Below are positions 12,689-21,959 of a DNA stretch of 64,000 bases, in pieces. The position numbers and the translations under genes were made by a program. Position 1 is the first letter of the stretch; each line of letters opens with the position of its first letter. Where the stretch lies: positions 1-64,000 of the forward strand of contig JAJEKV010000550.1 of NCBI GenBank assembly GCA_021234155.1. Reading direction: 5' to 3'. Below the pieces are notes generated by a model. It was given only the letters and a program-made list of their open reading frames with translations, searched no databases and was not told the origin of the DNA. This DNA is from Isoetes taiwanensis (taxonomy: Eukaryota; Streptophyta; Lycopodiopsida; Isoetales; Isoetaceae).

Positions 12689-13902
12689 TTAACTGGGGGT
12701 TTGGTTTTCCTTGGAGACCTTCTGGGTGGTCCCATGATCATTTTCTTCTCGTTTCCTTTTCCCTTCTTTCTTCTTCTAGTAACAAGATTCCATTCCAAGT
12801 TCTGAAATTGATCCTGATCTAGGTCCTGATCAAAATTTTCGGATTCTTCATTCATATCCATATCCATGGGCCATGTGTTAGGAACCACCTGCCCACTGGT
12901 ACTTATGGAGGAAGCCACAAAGTTAATGGGGTCAATGCAGATAAGAAGCTTGGGAGGGAATTGCACAATAATTCTGCCTTCTTGGTCGATCCCCTGAAGA
13001 TTAGGGATAGGTAGAGAAGGAGGGATGGGATCTTGAATCACCATGATTTCCTTGTTACTGCCACTTCCCTCCCCTTTTTCCTCTACACTTCTGCTTTTAG
13101 GTCTCCAGACCTGATGCTTCTGATCAGGGGTGTTATCCTTAACTTTCTCTTTACCCCTATTATTTATTGTCTCCCTCTGGATATTAGCCACAGGCTCTTT
13201 AGAATAGGATATTTGGAGATCAATAAATTTAGAGCTGCTAATCTTGCAGGGGATTTTATCCACCCAGGGGGAGTGAATTTTCTTCTGAATGCAGACTGCC
13301 GGGGTACTGGTTTGGGGGATGGAGATTTGTATGACCTCCCCCAATTTACTAGCAATGGCGTTCAAATGAGAGACAGTCCAAAAACCAGGAGGAAGATTAG
13401 TACTGGAAATCCATGTGGTAGTTGCAAGCGTCGAAAAATCCCGGGAACATAATTGGATCCCATTTCATCGATACACCATCGCCCCAAGAATAGAATGGAT
13501 TTTTACGGAGAGGATATGGTTCACATTCCTTTCCTCCCTACAAATAATTTGGAATGTTTTTGATCAGTTTGAGAATGGACGAATGAGGATAGGGATGGCT
13601 GAGAGATTTAGTTATCAATACTTAACCTCCCCCATAGAAGGGCACTTTTGGGGGAAGTGGATCAGAATACCATGCTTAGAATTTCTAATAATAGCAGAGT
13701 TATCATTAATAGCATCTAAATCAAGAAGGTCCTCACTTTCCTTATTAGAAACAGTACTAGAATCAGAAGGATTAGAAAGCAAAGCATTCTTATAAGATTT
13801 ACCATTGATCTTGTCGTATTTACCCATAACTGGAACCGAGGACTTCAGCATTTGATCAGAGATTTTCGTTCTGTTCTTATCCAGGTTCTTTCTTGAAAGC
13901 AT
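12679..13902 (-). pseudogene. LINE ORF1 (DUF4283-like RNA-binding protein), interrupted
   Basis: Two open parts are separated by stops. 13902-13615 holds the Lys/Ser-rich start (KSYKNALLSN). 13365-12679 continues with the pattern TTWISSTNLPPGFW and LNAIASKLGE, typical of DUF4283 in plant LINE ORF1, then a basic C-terminus (TRRRKKGKGNEKK, PPRRSPRKTKPP). Between about 13614 and 13450 several stops fall in the continuing frame. ORF1 normally binds LINE RNA with ORF2. This copy probably cannot make a full ORF1 protein unless the true structure differs. Confidence 0.7.
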
Positions 13903-13962
13903 GTTATAGTTGGTACACTCACAGTTGCCCGCTTCAATGGGATGGAAATAGCCATTGCTATC

Positions 13963-14691
13963 CTATATCTCACATTTATTAGTCGCTTCGAGGGGGTACT
14001 GGTAAGCTATATACTCCATGTCCACATCTTTAAGAGTGTCATTGTCAAAAGTTGGCCTTTTATTCCTGAACTCCCTGCGGAAATCTTCAATAACATGGTC
14101 ATCAGCCTCCTCCCATATTTTAACCAACCTGAAAGAAGCCTTGGATTTCCATCCCAAATCCTCTAATTCTTCAGCCAGACCCTTTGCTGCTTGCAGCATT
14201 TTCGTCATTGATCTTCTAAAAATCTGATTTTTGAGACTGCAGCAGTCCTCTTTGGAGTGCCATGATTTAACCCTGATCAATTGGTAGAGAAGAAGGTCCA
14301 TTTCCTGGAGTTTCTGAAGCATCTGCCAAACAAGGTCTCTGTCACTCGCCTTTCCTTCAGCATACTGATTTTCCAACCTCTGCATTTCCAACCTGCAAAC
14401 TATGATCTGACCCTCCTTTTGTATCCCCATACAGATTGCAGCAGCTTCCTGTTGTTCCCGAATAATATCAAAAGCTGCTTTAAGCTCCTTCATCTTAACC
14501 CAAGTTTGATCTTTCTTACTGTCGAGCACAAAGATTTGATCCCAGTATTTGATCACCAAAATAGGATCCGTATCCTTATATTCATAGGGAATCCTTGTTG
14601 CAGAGGAACTCCCCGCCTTTGGTTTCTCTGTGGTGGCCTTCGGCTTCATGGCTGATCGAACCGGAGAAGAGAAAATAGCGGAATAGGACAA
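13963..14691 (-). CDS. Additional LINE ORF, 242 aa, charged and helical
   Basis: This intact ORF starts MSYSAIFSSPVRS and lies upstream of the DUF4283 ORF inside the LINE borders. It is rich in Glu, Lys and Gln with a long helical stretch (KELKAAFDIIREQQEAAA, LVWQMLQKLQEMDLLLYQLI), consistent with a coiled coil. I recognise no family. Its position suggests a structural ORF1-type protein or an N-terminal part of ORF1. Confidence 0.6.
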   Translation of the reverse strand: MSYSAIFSSPVRSAMKPKATTEKPKAGSSSATRIPYEYKDTDPILVIKYWDQIFVLDSKKDQTWVKMKELKAAFDIIREQQEAAAICMGIQKEGQIIVCRLEMQRLENQYAEGKASDRDLVWQMLQKLQEMDLLLYQLIRVKSWHSKEDCCSLKNQIFRRSMTKMLQAAKGLAEELEDLGWKSKASFRLVKIWEEADDHVIEDFRREFRNKRPTFDNDTLKDVDMEYIAYQYPLEATNKCEI

Positions 14692-14900
14692 GCTCTCCTA
14701 GAACCAAAGAAGAAAGGAATGTTTTCCGCAACAGACCCCACGGAAAGGACCCGATGAACAGTACCAGATAAGGATCTTTAAAAATCTAAAAAAAAAAAAA
14801 AAAAAAAAAAAATCTAAGAATGAAAGAAAGCCAAAGGACGCCTTTTCCCTGAAATTCTCTGAACCGCTGCACCGGAAACCAAAAAAAACTGTCAGGGATT

Positions 14901-15293
14901 CTAATTAGCCCTAGAAAACCTCCAAACCACTGTATCAATTTCTGGAATGGTCCTTGCTGGTTCCATATCGAAGAAAGTGGCCCAGTGGTAAATTGGCTCG
15001 GCCCCAAAATCCACAGGGCAACTCATAAGAAAGAGGTTTCTTTCGAAGCTATTTCCCAGGCTGAGGAAGGGCTGTGAATTGTGAGTGGCAACCCTTATGG
15101 ATCCTTCCCTGTCAAAGCAAAGGATGCACAAATAGAAGAAATTAAAACTAATCCTGCAAAAACCAACTCTGGATCTTGTTTCAAAGGCTAGTCTGATCAA
15201 ATTTTCAACTATCACCACCGAATCTTGATGATCCCAAGGAATTTGAGGGAACCCCAACCCTTGGAGAACAGCCTCTAGCAAGGCCTCATCCAT
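14901..15293 (-). CDS. LINE 5' ORF, 130 aa, unknown
   Basis: The ORF starts MDEALLEAVLQG at 15293. Its ATG overlaps the TGA of an upstream frame (ATGGATGA) that begins inside the LINE near 15440. No domain is recognised. It may be the second half of one protein split by a one-base shift. A long T run on this strand (14790-14814) follows its stop. Confidence 0.45.
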   Translation of the reverse strand: MDEALLEAVLQGLGFPQIPWDHQDSVVIVENLIRLAFETRSRVGFCRISFNFFYLCILCFDREGSIRVATHNSQPFLSLGNSFERNLFLMSCPVDFGAEPIYHWATFFDMEPARTIPEIDTVVWRFSRAN

Positions 15294-15445
15294 CAGGGCT
15301 GTAGAATTCCTTGCAAATCCTCAGAAATTCAGGTCGGTGAGGGAAGGCGCGAGCAGTAGGCGCCTCAACGTTCATTTTCTTCGTGACCGGGTTCAAGCAT
15401 TTCATCGTTGCTATTTCATTGAATTGGCCACTCGGACACTTAATC

Positions 15446-15459
15446 TTTACTACATTATC
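15446..15459. repeat. Target-site duplication, right copy, of the LINE
   Basis: TTTACTACATTATC is identical to 8419-8432. Its flanks are exon 2 sequence of the interrupted gene. Confidence 0.9.
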
Positions 15460-15831
15460 ATCCTCCTGATTTCCACAATTATGGGGAGTAGCCACATCAT
15501 GATGAGATTCATTAGCATCTAATGCATCATAGTTAGTATTATGTGAGGCCATGTCTGTGTCAACATCAGTAGCCTCTGAATTCATCTTTCGGTCAGTAAT
15601 GATAGATTCTGACTGGGCGAGAATCAGAGATTGAGAACTGTCTCCTGAGTTTGTTGTTGTTGTCTTCTGTTTTCGAGGCTTTCTTGGTGGAGTTCTCATG
15701 CGCTCAAAGACTGGACCTTTATAATCAAGATTCTTGCGGGTGAAGTACATAACCTTGAACTGCAGCAACATTAAAATCATCAAGAAAGCAGAAAAATACT
15801 TACTGAAAACCAGAATCTAAACCAAAAAATA

Positions 15832-16370
15832 TTGAACGGCACCGTTCAAGAAAATGTGGATAGATTGAATATGCTAATTCGAACATGAAAACTCTAACAT
15901 GAAAACTCGAACGGCACCGTTCAAGAACATGTGGATAGATTAAATATGATAATTCGAGCATGAAAACTTTAGCTCGAAAACTCGAACGGCACCGTTCAAG
16001 ATCATTTCGATATATTAAATATGCTAATGCGAACATGAAAACTCTAGCATGAAAACTCTAGCATGAAAACTCGAACGGCACCATTCAAGAAATGAATGAA
16101 CTTGAGGAAACTAAAATCCTCGGCCAAATACATGAAAATTTTGAAAAAGCTAAAGAAGAAGGAGCCTCAGACGATGAACGGTATCATTCAACAAGTTCAA
16201 CTAGTGTGATAAAGGGATAGATCAGGTCTTAAGAACTTGGAGTTTGAACATTTCAAACAGAAAACCTTGAACGGCATCGTTCAAGAAAACATGAGGTGGG
16301 TTTGAAGATATAATCAGTTTTAGACTTCCGACATGAAATGAAAAGCAGAAAACCTTGAACGGATGCAGTG
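15832..16370. repeat. Array of palindromic motifs (six copies and a half-site)
   Basis: The core is an 8-bp-arm inverted repeat: TTGAACGGCACCGTTCAA at 15832 and CTTGAACGGCATCGTTCAAG at 16266. Less perfect copies start at 15908, 15983, 16072 and 16174, and a half-site lies at 16354. Spacing is 75-102 bp. Between the first four copies a shared linker (GATAGATTAAATATG, ATGAAAACTCTAGCATGAAA) repeats too, so part of the array is a degenerate tandem repeat. It occupies intron 1 of the ParB/methyltransferase gene, next to the divergent promoter. Confidence 0.9.
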
Positions 16371-16464
16371 AGATGTTAGCAGTGCACTAGAAAGAAAAGA
16401 TGTTATACCAACCTGTGTTCTTGCTCGCTCGCCTTGGTGATGGATCAAGCGAAGAGCACATCAT

Positions 16465-16698
16465 CCGCTTCGGGTATAAGATTTACTGTTCAACCGATTC
16501 AAATATTCTAATGAAAATACCCACTTTTTATATTTAGGTGAGAACACTAAAATACATTATTGCTTGGTTAGTTGGATTGAAAGAGCCGTTGGTAATGTAA
16601 CTGAAAGTAGTGGACCGTGAATTACGCAATCATAATTTCTAATTAACCGTTGAGTCTATACTATTAAAACGAGTTTAAGGGGGAATACAAATTTTACC
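16465..16698. promoter_or_regulatory. Presumed bidirectional promoter between divergent genes
   Basis: The 234 bp separate the minus-strand ATG at 16464 from the plus-strand ATG at 16699. The region is AT-rich with TATA-like stretches (TTTTTATATTTAG near 16530). No element is proven; the call rests on the head-to-head layout. Confidence 0.5.
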
Positions 16699-19600
16699 AT
16701 GCCCTATAGCGTCTTACCTCACAGTGAAAGCCTCTGGTATACAACAAATATTGTTGCTTCCTTTCCAAAATGGAGTATGTGAGGTTAGTATAGCAGATTT
16801 GTCTAGAACTTTCAATGTACTTCCTAGCAATTTATATATGATTCAAAGTTCGACAGATGTGGAATCTAATGTAGCTAGCACTGTGGTTGTTGAATCTGTT
16901 AGTGCTTCTGGACTAGGAATTTTCAGGGTTGATGAGAAAAATGACATGGTAGTAGAGGTACATGGTATTCCTGCTGAAGGCAAATCTCCTCTCTGTCCAG
17001 TTGTCCTTGATTCCCCCCATTCTTCTAATGGAGCAACTACATCCCAATGCACTTCTACGTACTTAAAGATAACATCATGTCCCATAAATAGCAAACTTAA
17101 GAAAATTGTTATTGGAGATTGGAAAACCTAGGCAGGTGGAGTGTCTGCCACAATATTATAATGGAAAAATTGTTTTTGAGTTGCCAGGTCAGTCCATGAG
17201 TAAAACACTAATGAATGTATGCAACATTCAGTTGATCCCCATGTGCGGACGCATGCCAATAGGACTGACATACCTAGTTTTGATGGGACAGTCAGGCTAT
17301 TATATTGTGGTGGTCACTTGCAATGTAAAAACATGTCTTGTAATCATTTATTGACTAAAGGCAACCACAATGAGTTGCACTGGAGAAGTGCATTGTAGAG
17401 AAGACCTGAGATTGGTGAACTAACTTCATTCCATGGATCTATAAGCTATGAATATTGTCATCTGGCACCAACTTGTGTGGCACGATGTCTGGTGTCCATG
17501 TACTATTGTTTGCCTAACAGAATTACAGAAACAAGACTAGCTGTCCATACTGGGGAGCACTCACATCCCATTAAAAAAGCAGAATGCAGAAGTCAAGTGA
17601 AGCGGATGAGGGACTTAGTTAATTCAGACACAACCTTACATCTTGGTGGGCCAAGACATAAACAGAACGAATTAGCTATGGATGGTTCAATTATGGGCTC
17701 AACGGAGGAAGATAGTGTTGAGAAGATGGATACGGATCAAATAAACGAGTTATTGACAAGGTTGGAACTATTATGCAATCAAAGAAGGTATGATATTGAT
17801 ACTATGTAAGAAATTATATTAACAAGTTATTTGACATGAAGAATCTTGCGTGTCTAGGTTGAAGAGATGGACTGATGATGCGAGGAGAAGAAATAGACAG
17901 TGTTCAGATGATATTTCAGGATTATTGGAGTTAAAGAAAAGAAGCAAATATGAATATTTCCATGGATCTAAATTCCCTTACCAGCTTCATGATCCGCTAA
18001 ATGAACGCTGTTACATTTTCAAAATGTCTACAACTGGTCCTGGATCAGGGGTTGATTTGATCAACAGGATGAGACCTAGTGGTGATCTTTGCAACAGTTG
18101 GGTACATTTTGATCATGTCAAGGGAATTCAAGGGTGGACAACCTTAGCTTGTCATGTGTATGATCATAAGTAAGCGGATTGTGAAAATCAAATGAAACAA
18201 GTTCATTATTAAGTTTCTAACATACTTGTTTTACGTGCAGAATTAAAGCCCTATTGACAATTGCAGTTTGTGACATGAAGACAGAAGATGCAGAGGCACA
18301 GAAAACGTTTTGGAGGAAGCTTAACAAGGTTATGGTATCAAAAGGTTTTTCCAAAGCTGAGTTTTTTGGGTTTATGGCAGACGAAGCTCAACCAAATTGG
18401 ATTTAGTTCGAGAAGTTGTCTTCAATGGGGAGATTAGACCTGAAAAAGAGCGTTCGTGTTACTTCCATTTTGAGCAATGCATGCATCGACATACAGAAAG
18501 ACACTTGCCAAAGGAACATTGGGATGCCCATAAAGATTTGTGTAGAAAATGGCATCAATCTACAACTGAGGAGGAAGCAGATAAAATATACCACTCAATA
18601 ATGGATTGGTGGGTGGGCAAGACTTCAGATAACCATATTAAAGTTTTGAGTTCTTGGCTATCATGGTGGCATCATAGGGTTAGCAGATGGGGTAGGTTTA
18701 TGGTCAATAAACAGAACTGGCAAACAGCAATATATATTCCACAAACAAACTTATCAGAAGCAAAGCATGGGAGTTGGTTAGTAGCATCAGGAAACAAGAA
18801 AAAAATTTCCTTGTATGATGCCTCCCTCTTCGATCTCACAAAAGCTGTTCTTCAAAGTACCAAATACAAATCATTTCTAGACTGTAACTACTTAGGAACT
18901 GGTCCAGGTGTGTCAGATCTTTTTAATAGATTGCAAAATCGTCAAAGCAGTGGTGCTAAGGCTAAGGAGGTAACCAATGTTATAAATTTGGAGGCTGAAA
19001 TGGCAGGCTTTGAAGAGCATGATAGCGGTGCAGGAGGTAACTTGAAGACTATATACAAGAAGCAACGTTCCATAGACACAGTTGATCTCACAGTAGAATC
19101 AGGGACTCATCGTCCAGACAAACATGCAACCAATGTTAGTAGAGTACGTAAGGATGATCCTGCAGTGAGGACTCTTTTTAATGATTCCTTAGAAGAGAAG
19201 TCAGTGCACAGGTCTCTTTGGGCCATTCGAAGAATAGATGCAGGAAGGGCAGAAGTCAGAAAATGGAAAAAAATGTAACAATCCAATTAACGGAATTCTG
19301 GGGACAACGGGTATCACAAATGATGTGGTTTTGTCTCAGTACTGTTGAATGCACATGGTTTCCGGATAAGTCTTTGGTGTCCCCCACAAAGACCACCATT
19401 ATGGCCTGTTGATAAAGATCTTGATTTAACCAATGAAGAGATTGAGAAAACTTGGAGCGCGGGCTTCTTATTGGGTGGTAGATCTCAATCTAGCTTAGCG
19501 GCTGACCAATGCGGCATCTAGTATGCAAGCACGTAGATCCACCATGGCGGGGAACCGCTGGCTGCGCAAAAAAGCAGAACAAAAATGACACGGAAGGGAA

Positions 19601-19943
19601 GGTTGTTAATTACAGGAAGGTAATGAATGGAGAGACGAAGGTGAGATTTGAGCAGTCAAAGAGAATGAAGGTGGATTCTGTGCATGAAAAGACCTACTTG
19701 AAAAATAAACATGTGGACTATGTAGTCAAACATGAAGATCAAACATACATTGTATCCATTAAGGAAGAGCCAGAATGCAGTTGTCCAGACTTCATCCACA
19801 TAGAAAGGATTAGAGGGTTCATACCTTGCAAGCACTTGTTGTACGTATACAATCAAGTGCTTGAAATCGATCCAGTATCAGACCCTGCAGTGATCCAGCC
19901 AATGCTAACAGAAGCTGTTTTGTTACGTATACTACCAAAGTAG
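16699..19943 (+). pseudogene. MULE-like transposase with zinc-binding N-terminus, DDE domain and SWIM finger
   Basis: The N-terminal zinc-binding region shows CGGHLQCKNMSCNHL and later RLAVHTGEHSHPI. A DDE-type core follows: first Asp in WVHFDHVK, second in FMADEAQPNW, the C/H motif SCYFHFEQCMHRH characteristic of MULE transposases, and a Glu in NLSEAKHGSW. The C-terminal SWIM finger is CSCPDFIHIERIRGFIPCKH. Introns at 17806-17857 and 18170-18240 keep phase. The frame is broken by shifts near 16722, 17125, 17270 and 18396 and by a TAG at 17396; the part around 19278-19508 is poorly resolved. MULE transposases cut and paste elements with long or absent terminal repeats. I found no convincing terminal inverted repeats. 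Confidence 0.82.
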
Positions 19944-20189
19944 TTGTCAATTGTAGTGAAGTTTATGCATTGCTAATACTTTATTAAGTTGGGTGACAGA
20001 TTCTGTAAAGTTGTGATGTAAACCAGTTCAGTTCAAAACAACAGATTATGACTTCAGTTTAAGGAAAACTTATGACCATGTGAATTGCAAGAACAATTAC
20101 AAAGACATATAACATTTTTAGTACAGAAAGGTAACAGGTTAGGTATATGCAAAGAATTTGTAAGAAAATTTCTTATATTCAAGTTTTTT

Positions 20190-20332
20190 GCCCAGAGGGC
20201 TACACATTTTGCCCGAAGGCCTTTCAAAATTCACAAGAGCCCGAAGGCTTGAAATCTTTTCAGGAAAAAAGCCCGGAGGCTTGCAAGCATAGGGTTTGGC
20301 CGGAGGCATGTACAAGAGAAAAGCCCGGAGGC
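20190..20332. repeat. Six GCCCGGAGGC-type decamers
   Basis: GCCCGAAGGC or GCCCGGAGGC variants occur at 20190, 20211, 20239, 20271, 20298 and 20323, spaced 21-32 bp. They lie between the ends of the MULE-like and acidic genes. They could be protein-binding sites or a decayed minisatellite. Confidence 0.8.
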
Positions 20333-20370
20333 ATGTACAAGAAAAAAGCAAAAAAAAAGGCTCCGCCGTT

Positions 20371-20767
20371 TCAATTTCCTTCTTCTATTTCACCGTCTGC
20401 ATCAGAAGAAGAAAAAGAGGAGTCCTGTTAAGTAGATACTTAAAAAAATAATGTACGAATGCAATTACCTTTCAGCATTGCGAGGAACTCCTCGAAATCA
20501 GAAGACTCGTCTTCATCTTTGTCGTCTTCTTCCTCATCTTCATCCTCCTCCGACCACTCCTCATTGGATGAGTCCTGCCCAATCCATCCCTCCAGCACAC
20601 CTGTCACAAATTATTGCTCTGAAAGTTCCTCTTCTTCCTCATTCTCGATTCTTCATCGGAGGAAGGAAGGAAGTTAAGCAGCAAAACCTAATTATGGGTG
20701 GGAAGACCTCTTCGAGCCGACGCCTCTTAGAAGTCACCTCCGGTTCTTCAGCTGCGGATCTCTTCAT
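20371..20767 (-). pseudogene. Small acidic, probably nuclear protein, unknown family
   Basis: The minus-strand start ATG at 20767 opens with MKRSAAEEPEVTSKRRRLEE (a basic KRRR nuclear-signal-like patch). After one or two frame shifts a strongly acidic part follows (NEEWSEEDEDEEEDDKDEDE) and ends EFLAMLK. A 72-bp intron (20397-20468, GT-AG) joins a last exon coding DGEIEEGN. A TAA interrupts the acidic frame. I recognise no family. It lies tail-to-tail with the MULE-like transposase and could be a third gene of the same element. Confidence 0.5.
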
Positions 20768-21959
20768 AGCTAAATGGGTTGGGTGGAGAATGTGATGGCA
20801 AGAAGGTGCCAACCCTGGCGAAAGGATAGAAGCGAGGAATAGAAGTAGAAATCATAGAAATGATTCGACTTTTAGTCCTATCAACCATCATTTAATGCCA
20901 TTATTTGCATGTCTGAAAATTCGAGCCATGCAATAATACCATAAATATCCAATATCTTCCTTATTTAACCTTTTTTCAAATATTATATGATTCGTATTTA
21001 ACCTAAAGATCAATATCAATATGATTCGAATTTAACCTATAATTTAATACCAACAGGCTTCGTAAGACTATGACGATAATTGGGATTTTAAGGTTATTCA
21101 CATAAAAAAACACTCCAAACACTTTTGAAAAAACGTATCTTACCTTGGTATGGAAGGGCCCATTTTGTAATTATTGCAAAACCGATCTACTCCACGAGTT
21201 TTCTCTACGGCCTCAAATCGGCTATGCCCAATCTTCTATGTCCTACATATATGCTTCAGCTCTAAATTGGAATCCTTCTACAGCAATCCGCAACTTCACA
21301 TTCCATGTTCGAACCTCTGCATCTTTGTAAAGGCAAATCCGGCTAGCCTTTCTGTGTAAAAGATTCGACTCTTTTGTTTTACATGGTCTTTTATTTGATT
21401 TGTTCCAAAACCGCCTCCTGCTATGCTATCACAAGCATATATCATTCTCTAGCGAATCCTAGATGACCAATTCTAACATTTCAAATAGCCCTATGAGTCA
21501 AATCAAATGGGGTGGATAAAAAACGCAGAAACATGCCTAAACCATGCCCTGAGATCCTTGCATGGTCGGGTTTATTATTGGGAGGCAGCTGCTATTCACA
21601 GCTATAGAGAATTTCAAGGTAGTCGGTATTAAAAGTGTAAGGTTTTTAAAATACTAGAAGACTTACAAGTTACAAATCGCTAAGTTGTGGAACCTCTGTA
21701 AAGTTGTTGAGAGAAATGTTCACAACGACCTTCTATTAGATTCTTTTCCAAACTCAAAAACCTTGGAAAACCCTCGTGATGATTTTGGAAAAGAGAAATG
21801 TTCGTGACGGCCCATCACGATAAATTTCTTGTATTATAATGTTATAGTGTAAGTATGTAATGGACCACGCCCTAATTTGGATGGCTAAGATCATGAGATT
21901 GCATTTGAAGGCTGAGATTTATCGCAGGACTTCCCACCATCGTGATTCGTCGTGCTTTG
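20768..21959. other. Intergenic DNA without recognisable gene
   Basis: AT-rich unique-looking sequence. Short open frames around 21145-21360 have no family signature. No transposon ends were seen. Confidence 0.5.

Larger units (their letters stand above)
8433..15445 (-). mobile_element. Full-length LINE (plant L1-like non-LTR retrotransposon), 7.0 kb
   Basis: The element is bounded by a perfect 14-bp target-site duplication and ends in a short A8 tail (T8 at 8433-8440). On the minus strand it carries two unassigned 5' ORFs (15293-14901, 14691-13963), a DUF4283-like ORF1 region (13902-12679) and an intact ORF2 (12688-9023). About 590 bp of 3' region follows ORF2. It sits inside exon 2 of the ParB/methyltransferase gene: removing it and one copy of the duplication rejoins an Asn/Gln/Asp-rich reading frame. 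The perfect duplication and open ORF2 suggest a fairly recent insertion. Confidence 0.92.
3818..16464 (-). pseudogene. ParB-like domain plus beta-class DNA amino-methyltransferase, multi-exon, split by a LINE
   Basis: Inferred exons on the minus strand: 16464-16413 (ATG start, MMCSSLDPSP), 15759-8281 (Ser/Thr/Asn/Gln-rich, interrupted by the LINE at 15445-8433), 6856-6443, 6374-6170, 6103-5507, 5425-4023 and 3977-3818. Exon 6856-6443 carries a ParB/sulfiredoxin-like pattern with CWDGNHRTNAW. A basic KRKRKEK/poly-Lys stretch near 5100 resembles a nuclear signal. The C-terminal part has methyltransferase motif IV as DLPT (4755-4766), then the SAM-binding motif LVLDLMSGVGS (4233-4265) and YYGLEQD; this IV-before-I order is that of beta-class N4-cytosine/N6-adenine enzymes. 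The tail is acidic (DDELDEE). In-frame stops at 5221, 4854, 4139 and 3962 and one-base shifts near 6031, 5685 and 4580 break the frame. Linking the exons on either side of 6.9-8.1 kb rests on strand and order only. Beta-class methyltransferase with ParB is a phage/bacterial architecture; its function in a plant is unknown. Confidence 0.6.

Noticed and set aside
15832-16370. CRISPR array
   Set aside because: Palindromic repeats are irregular, spacers are themselves related, and the sequence is a plant intron.
3640-20140. Terminal inverted repeats of the proposed MULE-type element
   Set aside because: I compared the flanks outside the methyltransferase and transposase genes and saw no convincing inversion.
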